Shown here piece after piece: positions 46,943-56,129 of a DNA stretch of 64,000 nucleotides. The stretch comes from Candidatus Mycobacterium methanotrophicum (GTDB lineage: Bacteria; Actinomycetota; Actinomycetes; Mycobacteriales; Mycobacteriaceae), in contig NZ_CP097320.1 in the NCBI RefSeq assembly GCF_023515995.1, positions 2,542,001-2,606,000 on the forward strand, written 5' to 3'. The notes under the pieces were generated by a model that was not told the DNA's origin, ran no database searches, and was given only the letters and a program-made list of their open reading frames with translations. Position 1 is the first letter of the stretch. Every line of letters begins with the position of its first letter. The translations under genes were made by a program, and so were the position numbers.

Positions 46943-47947
46943 ATGACGCGCTTTGGCTATACCCTGATGACGGAGCAGAATGGGCCGAAAGACCTTGTCC
47001 GGTACGCAGTTTCCGCTGAGCATCAAGGTTTCGACTTTGAGGTCAGCAGCGACCACTTCTCCCCTTGGCTGGCCTCCCAGGGACATGCGCCCAACGCCTG
47101 GGCGGTGCTGGGAGCGGTAGCCCAAGTTACCGAACGGGTAGATCTGTACACCTACGTGACCTGCCCGACCATGCGCTATCACCCGGTGATCGTCGCGCAG
47201 CAGGCCGCAACTGTGCAGATCCTAGCCGACGGCCGGTTCACCCTGGGCCTGGGCAGCGGCGAAAACCTCAACGAGCACGTTATTGGTAAGGGCTGGCCCG
47301 CCGTCGGGCAACGGCACGAGATGCTGCGGGAGGCCATCGAGATCATCCGCGCGTTGTTCCGCGGCGGGCTGGTCGATTGGCGCGGCAACTATTACCAAGT
47401 GGATTCCGCGCGGCTGTGGGATTTGCCGGACGTGCCGGTCGGTATCGGGGTGGCCTCGAGCGGGAAGAAGTCCGTCGATAAATTCGCCACCCTCGCAGAC
47501 CACTTGATCGCGGTCGAACCCGATGGCGACCTGGTGAGTACCTGGCACTCGGTGCGGCAAGGCAGTGGCATCGCAGGCGGAGGCCGGGTGGTCGGCCAGA
47601 TACCAATCTGCTGGGACCCCGACCGTGACACCGCCATCCGACGTGCCCACGACCAATTCCGTTGGTTCGGTGGCGGTTGGAATGTGAACGCTGATCTGCC
47701 GACGACGGCGGGTTTTGCCGGAGCGACGCGATTCGTCCGCCCCGAAGACGTCGCGAACAGCATCCCTTGCGGCCCAGATTTCGACGCGATCGTCGACGCG
47801 GTGCGGGCCTACTGGGAAGCCGGCTTCTCCGACATCGCGCTGGTGCAAATCGGCGGCGAGAGCCAAGACCTCTTCCTCAAAGAAGCCGCCGAGCCGCTGC
47901 TCGCGGCGCTACGGACGGCAGCCAAGGACGGGAGTAGCAATGACTGA
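46943..47947 (+). CDS. LLM-class F420-dependent oxidoreductase
   Basis: This 334-residue protein is a luciferase-like TIM barrel of the F420 branch: RFGYTLMTEQNGPKDLVRYA, FEVSSDHFSPWLASQGHAPN, CPTMRYHPVIVAQQAATVQI, GLGSGENLNEHVIGKGWP and SSGKKSVDKFATLADHLIAV. These closely resemble the FGD-type subfamily (TIGR03557-like). The substrate is unknown. ATG at 46943 was preferred over upstream codons, which belong to IS debris. The stop overlaps the next gene's start by 8 bp. Confidence 0.88.
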   Translation: MTRFGYTLMTEQNGPKDLVRYAVSAEHQGFDFEVSSDHFSPWLASQGHAPNAWAVLGAVAQVTERVDLYTYVTCPTMRYHPVIVAQQAATVQILADGRFTLGLGSGENLNEHVIGKGWPAVGQRHEMLREAIEIIRALFRGGLVDWRGNYYQVDSARLWDLPDVPVGIGVASSGKKSVDKFATLADHLIAVEPDGDLVSTWHSVRQGSGIAGGGRVVGQIPICWDPDRDTAIRRAHDQFRWFGGGWNVNADLPTTAGFAGATRFVRPEDVANSIPCGPDFDAIVDAVRAYWEAGFSDIALVQIGGESQDLFLKEAAEPLLAALRTAAKDGSSND

Positions 47948-48551
47948 TTCATCCGCGCAAACCACAACAGCGCCGGTCAAGGGCTTGGGTGGTGCCAGCC
48001 TAGGGCTCGGGCTGAGCGAAATCCTGGTGCCGACGAAAGTCGCCGCCACAGCCGGTATCGACGAGACCAACCGATCCCGGGCGGTGATCAGGGCGTTTGG
48101 GCTACGGGAATGCGCGCACGCTGCAGCCCTGCTGTTCGGCTCAGGCAAGCTGGTTTGGACCAGGGTTGCCGGCGACGTCTTGGATTTGAGCTTGCTGGGC
48201 GCAGCGCTTGCGAAAAGCGATGACGGTCGGCGGCGCCGGCGCGGAACCGCCTCGGCTGTCGCTCTTGCCGGAATTGCTGCAGCCGACCTCTACGCCGCGT
48301 TGCGTGTCACCGGCAACAACGGTCGGCACGCGAACGGGTCAGCGCACCGCAGCTTGCGCGCCGCAATCACGGTGCGGCGTTCTCCCGAAGACGTCTACCG
48401 CTACTGGCGCAACCTGGACAATCTGCCGTCATTCATGTACCACCTGCAATCGGTCACCGACTCCGGTGATCGCTCGCACTGGGTGGCGAACGCGCCAATC
48501 GGCCAGCCGGTGGACTGGGACGCACAAATTACCGACGACGTGTGGGCATGA
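47940..48551 (+). CDS. Cyclase/dehydrase-like (SRPBCC) protein, C-terminally truncated
   Basis: This 203-residue frame begins with a membrane-associated region (GLSEILVPTKVAATAGIDET, LRECAHAAALLFGSGKLVW) and ends in the first half of an SRPBCC domain: ITVRRSPEDVYRYWRNLDNL, then PSFMYHLQSVTDSGDRSHWV and VDWDAQITDD, followed by TGA. The remaining half of the domain (about 90 residues) is absent; a few codons in the next frame (GHESLQAV) may be its debris. It is probably a pseudogene or a short inactive product, coupled to the LLM gene by the ATGACTGA overlap. Confidence 0.7.
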   Translation: MTDSSAQTTTAPVKGLGGASLGLGLSEILVPTKVAATAGIDETNRSRAVIRAFGLRECAHAAALLFGSGKLVWTRVAGDVLDLSLLGAALAKSDDGRRRRRGTASAVALAGIAAADLYAALRVTGNNGRHANGSAHRSLRAAITVRRSPEDVYRYWRNLDNLPSFMYHLQSVTDSGDRSHWVANAPIGQPVDWDAQITDDVWA

Positions 48552-48601
48552 GTCACTTCAAGCCGTGACTACCACGGCAATCACCACCTCGAAAGGCCGA
48601 A

Positions 48602-49294
48602 GTGACCGTCGCTTACCCTGCTCCGTGCGATTCGCTGGATATCAACGGTGTTTACCCGCCGCAACATGACTCGCAGCTGCTCATCGACACGCTGGAAAAG
48701 AGCGAGCTGGTTGCGGGCCGGCGGGTGTTGGACCTCTGTACGGGTAGCGGCGTCGTGGCAATCGCTGCGGCGGAGTTGGGCGCCGCCAGCGTGACCGCGT
48801 TCGATATCTGCCCACATGCGGTGCACTGTTCGCGGGGCAATGCCGTCCACGCCGGTGTCGAGGTCAATGTTCATGTTGGATCATCGCCTGGCGCGCTGGA
48901 TTACGCGCCCTTTGATGTCATCGTGTCCAATCCGCCCTACGTGCCTACCCCGCCGGCAGGGGACACCGAGGTCATCCCGATAACCGCAGGCCCGCCAGGG
49001 GCCTGGAACGCCGGCGTAGACGGGCGGACGGTACTAGATCCGTTGTGCGAATCAGCGGCCGGCATGCTCGCAGCCGGCGGCTCCCTGCTGCTGGTGCAGT
49101 CGGCGTTATCTGGAGTCGAACAGTCACTGGAATCGTTGCGCTCAACCGGATTGAAAGCTGACGTCGTCGCTTACCAGTGTATTCCGTTCGGTCCGGTGCT
49201 TTCTGCGCGGGCCGGTTGGCTGGAAGTCACTGGTCGGATCCAAAAGGGCTGCCGGATCGAGGAACTGGCGGTTATTCGGGCGGACAAGCCATGA
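48602..49294 (+). CDS. HemK/PrmC-like class I SAM methyltransferase
   Basis: This 230-residue protein has the SAM-binding motif RVLDLCTGSGVVAIAAAELG, VTAFDICPHAVHCSRGNAVH, and FDVIVSNPPYVPTP. The N-P-P-Y tetrad is typical of enzymes that methylate a glutamine or other planar nitrogen, as in PrmC and HemK2. Length is shorter than PrmC and the N-terminal substrate domain is missing, so release factors are not the obvious target. GAAAGG precedes the GTG start. Its stop overlaps the CDGSH gene (ATGA). Confidence 0.85.
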   Translation: MTVAYPAPCDSLDINGVYPPQHDSQLLIDTLEKSELVAGRRVLDLCTGSGVVAIAAAELGAASVTAFDICPHAVHCSRGNAVHAGVEVNVHVGSSPGALDYAPFDVIVSNPPYVPTPPAGDTEVIPITAGPPGAWNAGVDGRTVLDPLCESAAGMLAAGGSLLLVQSALSGVEQSLESLRSTGLKADVVAYQCIPFGPVLSARAGWLEVTGRIQKGCRIEELAVIRADKP

Positions 49295-49506
49295 CGGAAT
49301 GCGCGCGGGTGCAAGTGATACCCAACGGGCCCGTGTTGGTATCCGGACCGGTGCGCATTGAGACGCCGAGCGGCGACGTCGTGGAATCTGACCGATTCAT
49401 GGTGGCCGTCTGCACTTGTCGGCGCAGCAAGAATTATCCGTTGTGCGACACCAGCCACCGGCGATGTCGCCCGGTGCCGGCCCGCTCAAAACAGCGGTCG
49501 TCGTAG
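49291..49506 (+). CDS. CDGSH-type iron-sulfur protein
   Basis: This 71-residue protein carries FMVAVCTCRRSKNYPLCDTS then H, which is the C-x-C-x2-S-x3-P-x-C-D-x2-H motif of CDGSH proteins binding a [2Fe-2S] cluster with three Cys and one His. A beta-strand region (VQVIPNGPVLVSGPVRIETP) precedes it. There is no membrane anchor. ATG at 49291 overlaps the methyltransferase stop. Its 3' end overlaps the convergent diiron gene by 21 bp. It probably passes electrons or Fe-S clusters to a neighbour. Confidence 0.88.
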   Translation: MTECARVQVIPNGPVLVSGPVRIETPSGDVVESDRFMVAVCTCRRSKNYPLCDTSHRRCRPVPARSKQRSS

Positions 49507-50538
49507 CGACGTCTGCCCGGCCTTCCACGACGTCATGATGGCGTCGGCAAGCCGGTCCTCGACGACGGCGTGGGCGCGGATACCAAACACCACATCTTGA
49601 TCTAACTGCGGTTCCCGGGCGACGAGATCGCCTACTACGTCGGCGCGTACCACCTGCTCATGCACGGCGTCAGCCTCGACGTGCTCGAGGTAGAACGCCG
49701 CACATTCCTGCGGCGCGAGCAGCCGCTGCAGCGCCTCCACCAACCGGCGGGAACCTGGTGACGAGGTGATCTCCGTTGATGCGAAATGCCCGATTGCGGC
49801 TCCGCGTAACCGTCGGTGCAAGCCGAACAACGACATCAAGTTCACCACCGCAAGCGATTCGGCGGGAACCGCGTCGAGATAAGCGAGGTATGCGGAATCC
49901 AAACCTGCGGCAGTCAATAGGTCGGCGAACAGCTGTTGATGCACTTGCGCGCCGCGTCCGGCTCCGTATTCGTCGAATTCGACGGCGACGAACGACGCCT
50001 TGGCCTGGCCGGTCAGACGCGGAATAGCCCACGCGTGCGGATCGCCCTCCTTGAGGTGGTATAGCGACCGGTGCACGAAGTACTCGCGCATCTGCTGCCA
50101 GGTGCCGCTGTCACGCAGCCAACACGACGGCCCGGTCCCTTCAACGGATTCGATTGAGAGCGAGTCCATTTCGGCTGCCGCAGTCTGGCTCGGCTCGATC
50201 CGACCCACGTCCCGGCGGACTCCGGCCAAAAAAGCCCGCTCCAATTGCGCGCGCAGGTGCAGTAAACCGGGATTCCATTCCCAGGTGGGGTCGACGCCCG
50301 CGAAGCCCCGGTAGTGCAGTTCGTAGCACATGTAAAGGGCCAGCTGCAGATCCAAGCCGTACGGATCGGAGTCGCTCACCGAAGCGCCAAGGGGAGCCAG
50401 TTGACCGCGGGGCGCCGGTTCGGTGAGACTGCGCCGGACAGCCATCGACAGTGGCCCGTATGCGGCAGGTAAGCGCGGTTCGACTGCCGCTTCTAAGTGG
50501 GTCACGCAGCGGTTTACCCGCCAATCCACACCGGTCAA
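49486..50538 (-). CDS. Haem-oxygenase-like diiron (iron-containing redox) protein
   Basis: This 350-residue protein resembles the 'iron-containing redox enzyme' group of the haem-oxygenase-like diiron oxidase superfamily. Candidate ligands are the Glu/His in YMCYELHYRGFAGVDPTWEW, then FVAVEFDEYGAGRGAQVHQQ, and LFGLHRRLRGAAIGHFAS with FYLEHVEADAVHEQV. These helices hold the E-x-x-H-like and D/E-x-x-x-H sites of the family. Such enzymes cleave or oxidise amino-acid or fatty-acid-derived substrates. Start TTG at 50538 overlaps the upstream stop; GTG at 50529 is an alternative. Confidence 0.78.
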   Translation of the reverse strand: MTGVDWRVNRCVTHLEAAVEPRLPAAYGPLSMAVRRSLTEPAPRGQLAPLGASVSDSDPYGLDLQLALYMCYELHYRGFAGVDPTWEWNPGLLHLRAQLERAFLAGVRRDVGRIEPSQTAAAEMDSLSIESVEGTGPSCWLRDSGTWQQMREYFVHRSLYHLKEGDPHAWAIPRLTGQAKASFVAVEFDEYGAGRGAQVHQQLFADLLTAAGLDSAYLAYLDAVPAESLAVVNLMSLFGLHRRLRGAAIGHFASTEITSSPGSRRLVEALQRLLAPQECAAFYLEHVEADAVHEQVVRADVVGDLVAREPQLDQDVVFGIRAHAVVEDRLADAIMTSWKAGQTSLRRPLF

Positions 50539-51239
50539 ACGTCGTTGTCCGGCCAGTCACCGGGACCGCGAAGTGCACCGCCCAGGATCGGGTAATACCA
50601 GTCCATCGAGTGATGCGGCTTTTCGGTGAACGCCGACGGGCGGGCAGTGATCGCGTGGCCCAACCGTCCCAGCGCCACCTCCCATTCCGGTTGCGGCTCG
50701 TCGAGGTAGCTAGCCAGCGCCAGGGCGCAGCGAATGCTGTGGAAGATGTTCGTGCAGCCGGCGAGCAGCGCCTCGGTAATCGGGCCTGAAGGACCACTGG
50801 CCCAACAAACCTCGCCGCCTTCGAGCTGCAGCCCCAAAACGAAGTCGATTGCCGCCCGCACCGTCGGCCACATCGCGGTGGCAAAGCCGCGATCACCGGT
50901 GATCAGCACGTGATGCCACACTCCGACCGCGACATACGCACAGAAGTTGCTGTCGCTGTGGGCGTCTTCAACCACGCCGGCGCGAAGGTGGATCGGCCAC
51001 GAGCCGTCCGTGCGCTGCTCGCGCCGACACCAGTCGAACGCGTATCGCGCCGGCTCGGTCAGGCCCGCTGCCGTCAGCGCCATTGCGCATTCGACGTGGT
51101 CCCAGGGGTCGGTGTGCCCGCCTTCCCACCATGGGATCGCGCCAGATGGTTCTTGCAACGCGGCAATCGATTCCGCCGTCTGCCGGCATTGCGCAGCAGA
51201 AAGGACGCCAGCGACGCCCGGTTCCTTATACCAGTTCAA
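50535..51239 (-). pseudogene. Prenyltransferase-like alpha/alpha-toroid protein, 3'-truncated
   Basis: The frame reads GVLSAAQCRQTAESIAALQE, PSGAIPWWEGGHTDPWDHVE, then FDWCRREQRTDGSWPIHL and AYVAVGVWHHVLITGDRGFA. These are the repeated Q-x-x-D-G-S-W-like units of the squalene-cyclase/prenyltransferase toroid fold. It ends abruptly at MDWYYPILGGALRGPGDW then a few codons and TGA. The last quarter (about 100 residues) expected for the family is missing. TTG at 51239 overlaps the upstream stop. It may still fold, but I treat it as damaged. Confidence 0.6.
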
Positions 51240-51817
51240 CGCCCGTGTTCCGGTTTCTCGAAGTACAGCGCCACACTCTTGCCGATCAGCGGGTTGAGTG
51301 TGGATTCGGTCAGCCGGGTGAGCTTGGGCTGTTGCAGCATGTCCCAAACCAGCATCTTGTGATAGGCGATGACGGCGAGATGTTCCGAATTGTCGACGCC
51401 GACCAGGCATTTGAGCCACCAGAAGGGTGCATGCAAGGCGTGTGAATGATGGGCGTGAACGAAAGTCATTCCGCGGTTGGCAATTTTGGCGCGCAGCCTG
51501 TGCGCACGGTATATGCGGATATGGCCGCCGTCGTTGCTGTGGTAGTCGTCGGAGAGTAGCCAGCACAGTCGTTCCGGTAACCACCTGGGCACCGTGACTG
51601 CCAGCCGCCCGCGACCTTGAGCACCCGTATCAGCTCGTCGAGCATCGCAGCATCGGCCGCCACATGTTCCAGGATCTCCGAGGCAATGACGCAGTAAAGC
51701 GATCACATCGGCACCGCGGCGATAAGCCTCGAAGCTGTGCCGGCCCGCCCCACATCCGACGTCAATCACCTTGGCGCCGTGACCGATATCGAGACGGTCG
51801 AAGTCCACCGTCAGCAC
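51236..51817 (-). pseudogene. Class I SAM methyltransferase with internal deletion and frameshifts
   Basis: From GTG 51817 the frame reads LDIGHGAKVIDVGCGAGRHS, FEAYRRGADVIAL, the SAM-binding site. It then jumps, in another frame, to CVIASEILEHVAADAAMLDE and LIRVLKVAG. After a one-base shift comes RLAVTVPRWLPERLCWLLSD, and the rest runs to KSVALYFEKPEHGR. About 45 residues between motif I and the DxxEH-like motif are missing, so the fold is broken. The stop overlaps the toroid gene's start and the start overlaps the glycosyltransferase stop, showing a former operon. Confidence 0.7.
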
Positions 51818-52995
51818 GACTTGCCGTTCCTGATCGCACGTTCGTAGATGCGCGCGGTCTGGGCAGCCACCGACTCCCAGCTGTATACCTCGACGGCGCG
51901 ACGGCGACCGGCCGCGCCGAGTAGGTGCAGTTGGCCGGGGGAGACCAGCAGCTCGGCCAACACCCGGATCAACTCGCTCGCGTCGCCTGGCCGCACCAGC
52001 CTGGCGCATTCGCCGTCGGGTCCGAGCATCTCGGGCAATGCGCCCGCACGGCTGGCTACAATTGGCGTTCCGCTGGCCATCGCTTCCACCGCCGGTAGCG
52101 AGAAGCCCTCGTAAAGAGAAGGGATACAAGCGATCTGCGCCGAGGCGAATAACCGCGCCAACGCAGCGTCGGAGAGTCCGCTGGAGATGTGGACGATATC
52201 GGAAATTCCGAGTTCGGCGATCAGCTTTTCGGTGGGGCCGTTGGGTTCGAGCTTGGCGACGAGCTGTAGCTCCAGGTCGTGTTCGGTGCGGAGCTTGGCC
52301 ACCGCCTGCAGCAGATGCGCGACGCCCTTGAGCGGGCGGTCGGCACTGGCGACCGCGATGATGCGGCCAGGAACTCGCGACTGCGTTGGCGGTGTGAACA
52401 GGTCGGTGTCGACACCCAGCGGTACCACGTGCAGCCGGTCTGGGCGGACCCCGAAGTCCGCGGTGATGTCGGTCGCCGACGACGACGAGACGGTCAGCAA
52501 GTCCGGAATGCTGCGCGCGACGCGTTGTTGCATCCGCAGAAAGCCATACCACCGGCGTATCAACGGTTTACGCCACCACTGGGCCGCAGCAAGATCCAGC
52601 ACCCGGTCACGAGTGATCGGATGATGGACGGTCGCCACTACCGGCAGGCCGGTTGCCGCAATTTTGAGCAGGCCGGTGCCAAGGCTCTGGTTGTCGCGCA
52701 CCACGTCGAAGTCGTCCCGCCGTCCGGCGAGCAGGCGGGCGGCCCGCAGGCTGAAGGTCCGCGGCTCAGGGAAGCCCGCGGCCCATACCGTGGCAAGCTC
52801 CAGAAGATCGATACGATCCCGGATTTCCCGTGGATGTGGGATCCGGAATGGGTCGGGCTTCCGATACATGTCGAGGCTGGCTATCGCGGTCAACACCACC
52901 CGCGGGTCGAGACCTTCGGGGTAGGGCTGTCCGGAGAACAGCTCGACCCGGTGTCCTATCGAGTCGAAGAGCCGACCAACGATACCGTGGGTGTT
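51811..52995 (-). pseudogene. GT4 glycosyltransferase, 5'-truncated
   Basis: The frame reads GHRVELFSGQPYPEGLDPRV, then VVATVHHPITRDRVLDLAAA, LLTVSSSSATDITADFGVRP, VVPLGVDTDLFTPP, and the GT4 C-terminal sites IPSLYEGFSLPAVEAMASG and TPIVASRAGALPEMLG (E-x7-E motif). The usual first 30 residues, with the G-G-x-G loop that binds the nucleotide sugar, are missing. The sequence stops being homologous at about 52995, exactly where pncA starts on the opposite strand, and no start codon is near. A deletion has fused the two loci. Confidence 0.72.
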
Positions 52996-53556
52996 GTGCG
53001 CGCGTTGATCGTCGTCGACGTCCAGAACGACTTCTGCGAGGGCGGCTCGGTGGCGGTCACCGGCGGTGCCGCTGTGGCGAGCGCGATCGGCGAATATCTG
53101 TTTGGCGGCGCCGACTACCGCCACGTCGTGGCGACCCAGGACTTCCACATCGATCCGGGTGATCATTTCTCCGACCGGCCGGATTACTCGTCGTCGTGGC
53201 CGCCGCACTGCCTCGCCGGCAGCACCGGCGCGCAATTTCATCCCAATCTCGACTCCGACCGGTTCGATGCAGTGTTTCGCAAGGGCGCCTACGACGCGGG
53301 CTACAGCGGTTTCGAGGGAATCGACGAGTCGGGGGCCTCGCTGGCCGAATGGCTGGCCCAGCACGACGTCGACCAGGTTGACGTAGTGGGCATCGCGACG
53401 GAGCACTGCGTGCGCCGGACCGCCGAGGATGCCTCGCAGGCCGGTTTGGGTACCCGGGTGCTACTGGATCTGACAGCGGGCGTGGGGGAGGCGTCCACCG
53501 CCGCGGCCGTCAAAGCACTGCAGGCTGTCGGCGTCGCGATAGCGTCGAGCGCATGA
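52996..53556 (+). CDS. pncA: Nicotinamidase / pyrazinamidase
   Basis: PncA hydrolyses nicotinamide to nicotinate in NAD recycling and activates the drug pyrazinamide. The 186-residue protein equals the M. tuberculosis length. The catalytic triad Asp8, Lys96, Cys138 and the Fe/Zn ligands Asp49, His51, His57, His71 are all present at the standard positions. His57, replaced by Asp in M. bovis, is intact. GTG at 52996 gives this numbering. Its upstream flank is a truncated glycosyltransferase gene, so the promoter must lie within that remnant. Its stop overlaps the next gene (ATGA). Confidence 0.96.
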   Translation: MRALIVVDVQNDFCEGGSVAVTGGAAVASAIGEYLFGGADYRHVVATQDFHIDPGDHFSDRPDYSSSWPPHCLAGSTGAQFHPNLDSDRFDAVFRKGAYDAGYSGFEGIDESGASLAEWLAQHDVDQVDVVGIATEHCVRRTAEDASQAGLGTRVLLDLTAGVGEASTAAAVKALQAVGVAIASSA

Positions 53557-54383
53557 GAGCGCGACCGGAGTCGGCAGTGCTGGCCGCGGTGGAGCGATCG
53601 CCGCTGGCAGCCGCAGCGCATGATCGCGCGGGCTGGGCGGGACTGTTCACCGTGGATGGACGCATCGAAGATCCGGTGGGCTCGCGGCCACGTCTTGGAC
53701 CGGCGGAGATCAGCCGTTTCTACGACACTTTCATCGGCCCGCGCGATATCGCTTTTCACCGCGACCTCGATGTCGTCCGCGGCTCGACCGTCGTGCGCGA
53801 TCTCGATCTCGAGGTGGTGATGGGTGCGGCAGTCACGATGATCATTCCGGCGTTTCTTCGCTACGACCTGCGCGAGGTGAACGGCGAATGGCAGATCGCG
53901 GTGCTGCGCGCCTACTGGGAGCTGCCGAGCATGATACTGCAATTTCTGCGTAACGGCGCATCGGCCCTTCCGGCCACCGTCCAACTGTCCCAGGGACTTA
54001 TCCGCAACCAGCGGCTGCGCGGCAGCGCGGGGTTCGCAGCCGGCTTCCGGCGCGTGGGTTCCGGCCAGAAGAAGTTGGTCGACACCTTTGTCAACGCGGT
54101 TGCTGCAGCAGACAGGCTCGGCGCGCAGCGCACGCTGTCATCCGATGCCGCAATGACTTTCGGCGACGACGGCGCAACGAGCATCGCCGATCTCGTCGAG
54201 AGATGTCCCGGTGCCCGTGCGCCGAAGCTCATCGCCGCGGGAGGCGCCGTCGCCGCATCGATCACCTCGGCTCAGGGGCGCGGCGTCATGTTCGCCGATG
54301 TTGCCCGGCGCCGCAACGCAATCCGCCGGATCCGCTACTTTGCGGCCAGCAGCACCAGCGACGCCGCCGACAGCGCCAAATAG
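53553..54383 (+). CDS. SnoaL/NTF2-like protein (Rv2042c-like)
   Basis: This 276-residue protein has an N-terminal NTF2/SnoaL-like region (AVERSPLAAAAHDRAGWAGL, FTVDGRIEDPVGSRPRLGPA, EISRFYDTFIGPRDIAFHRD, then RAYWELPSMILQFLRNG). A helical C-terminal part contains LVDTFVNAVAAADRLGA and a second, possibly NTF2-like, half. From memory it corresponds to Rv2042c, directly after pncA. Substrate unknown. ATG at 53553 overlaps the pncA stop, indicating coupling. Its 3' end overlaps the convergent DoxX-like gene by 49 bp. Confidence 0.8.
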   Translation: MRARPESAVLAAVERSPLAAAAHDRAGWAGLFTVDGRIEDPVGSRPRLGPAEISRFYDTFIGPRDIAFHRDLDVVRGSTVVRDLDLEVVMGAAVTMIIPAFLRYDLREVNGEWQIAVLRAYWELPSMILQFLRNGASALPATVQLSQGLIRNQRLRGSAGFAAGFRRVGSGQKKLVDTFVNAVAAADRLGAQRTLSSDAAMTFGDDGATSIADLVERCPGARAPKLIAAGGAVAASITSAQGRGVMFADVARRRNAIRRIRYFAASSTSDAADSAK

Positions 54384-54670
54384 GCGCCCGGGAAGGCGAT
54401 GTTGTAGAGGACGCGGGCCCGGACGTGGGCGATCAACGCGCCGATGAAAAACAGCACCAAGCCGGTCGCGGCCGCGATCCCGATAGCCGGGACGCCGACA
54501 AGACCGATAGCCCCGGCGAGTTTGACAGTGCCCAGCATCGGCAGCCACGATCGCCGCACACGCACCTCGGCCGAGTTGGCCAGCGCGAATCCGGCGGGGA
54601 TGAAGTCGGCTATCGCGACTGCTGCGGTGATCATGGCGGTGATCACCGTGACGACAACGTATAGGCTCAT
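54335..54670 (-). CDS. DoxX-like small membrane protein
   Basis: This 111-residue protein has four hydrophobic helices: LYVVVTVITAMITAAVAIAD, LPMLGTVKLAGAIGLVGVPA, IGIAAATGLVLFFIGALIAH and IAFPGAYLALSAASLVLLAA. This is the DoxX/DUF4870-type arrangement of small mycobacterial membrane proteins. Function is unknown. It is divergent from the sugar-binding protein gene, 79 bp away, and overlaps the SnoaL-like gene at its 3' end. Confidence 0.78.
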   Translation of the reverse strand: MSLYVVVTVITAMITAAVAIADFIPAGFALANSAEVRVRRSWLPMLGTVKLAGAIGLVGVPAIGIAAATGLVLFFIGALIAHVRARVLYNIAFPGAYLALSAASLVLLAAK

Positions 54671-54749
54671 TGGTGTTGGTCTCCTCTACAGGGAGCGTTC
54701 GTCGGATGTGGTCATCTCCTTGACGGCTTGCGCCTGCGAAAGGTGACCC

Positions 54750-56129
54750 ATGACAACCATCGAAAATCTCGCGCGGCGCTTCGATAGCGACCGGCGGCAC
54801 CTGAGGTCGGTGGCCTACCGGCACTTTGATCGTCGAACGCTTCTACGCGGCGCCGGTGCACTTGGCGCGGCGTCGCTGGCGCTGTGGCCGGCCGCCTGTA
54901 GCTCCGATGACGACGCGCTGACCTTCTTCTTCGCGGCCAATCCCGAAGAGGCGGACGCGCGGGCGCGAGTCGTCGACGCCTTTGCGCAAAGCCATCCCGA
55001 CATCAAGGTTCGAATGCTGTTGTCCGGGACCGATCCGTTGCAACACATGTCGATCTATTGCGCCGGCGGCAAGTGTCCCGATGTCCTGATGGCGTGGGAC
55101 CTCACCTACGCCGGATTGGCCGACCGCGGAGTCCTGCTGGATCTGGGCACCATGTTGGCGCAAGACAAGACCTTCGCCGCGCAGCTGAAAGCAGAAAGCA
55201 TCCCGTCGCTGTATCAGACCTTCACCTTCGACGGCGGTCAGTACGCCTTGCCCGAGCAATGGTCTGGTAACTTCTTGTTCTACAACAAGAAGTTATTCGC
55301 CGACGCCGGTGTGCCGCCGCCGCCCGTGCGATGGGAACAACTGTGGAGCTTCGGCGAGTTCCTCGACACCGCCAGGGCGCTCACCAAGCGCGACCGATCC
55401 GGCAGGGTCAGGCAATGGGGATACGTCGATACTTGGGCCGCGACATACTCGGCCGGGTTGTTCGGCATGAACAATGGCGTCCCGTGGTCTACCCCGCGGA
55501 TGAATCCGAGGCACCTCAACTTCGACAACGAGGCGTTTCTGAAAGGTGTCCAGTTCGACGCCGATCTAGCCCACAAGCACAAGGTCGCCCCCACTCCGTC
55601 GGACACGCAGTCGATGTCCTCGATGGATTTATTCGCCTCAGGACGGGCGGGGATGGCACTCGGCGGACACTGGCGATATCAGACGGTCGACCGGGCCAAC
55701 GGCCTGGATTTTGATATCACCGTGCTGCCGAGCGGTGCGAGCGGGCGTGCTGCGCGCTCCAACATCGGCACGACAGGGCTTGCCATCGCGGCGAGCAGTC
55801 GCCGCAAACAGCAGGCGTGGGAGTTCGTGAAGTTCGCCACCGGACCGGTCGGACAGGCTGTTATCGGCGAAACGGGATTGTTCGTGCCGGTGCTGCGGTC
55901 TGCGATCACATCGGCCGGCTTCGCGCGGGCCCATGCCAGGATCGGCAATCTCGACGTGCTGACCGGCGGCCCTAGTCATTCCGAAGGCATGCCGATCACT
56001 CCAGACTGGCCAAAGATCGCCGCCCTGATGGACCGCGACATCGGCCCCGTTCTGCGCGGCGTGCGGCCGGCGACATCGTTGGCGAGCGGACTGTCCCACG
56101 CGGTCGACGAGGTGCTTCGCAGCCCATGA
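54750..56129 (+). CDS. Sugar ABC transporter substrate-binding lipoprotein (Rv2041c-like)
   Basis: This 459-residue protein has a twin-arginine motif (FDRRTLLRGAGALGAAS) and a lipobox LWPAAC, so it is exported by Tat and lipid-anchored. The mature part is an extracellular solute-binding protein family 1: LTFFFAANPEEADARARVVD, AFAQSHPDIKVRMLLSG, VLMAWDLTYAGLADRGVLLD, PEQWSGNFLFYNKKLFADAG. Family members bind sugars or glycerol-phosphate compounds. It heads a four-gene unit; GAAAGG precedes the ATG at 54750, and the stop overlaps the permease start. Confidence 0.9.
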   Translation: MTTIENLARRFDSDRRHLRSVAYRHFDRRTLLRGAGALGAASLALWPAACSSDDDALTFFFAANPEEADARARVVDAFAQSHPDIKVRMLLSGTDPLQHMSIYCAGGKCPDVLMAWDLTYAGLADRGVLLDLGTMLAQDKTFAAQLKAESIPSLYQTFTFDGGQYALPEQWSGNFLFYNKKLFADAGVPPPPVRWEQLWSFGEFLDTARALTKRDRSGRVRQWGYVDTWAATYSAGLFGMNNGVPWSTPRMNPRHLNFDNEAFLKGVQFDADLAHKHKVAPTPSDTQSMSSMDLFASGRAGMALGGHWRYQTVDRANGLDFDITVLPSGASGRAARSNIGTTGLAIAASSRRKQQAWEFVKFATGPVGQAVIGETGLFVPVLRSAITSAGFARAHARIGNLDVLTGGPSHSEGMPITPDWPKIAALMDRDIGPVLRGVRPATSLASGLSHAVDEVLRSP

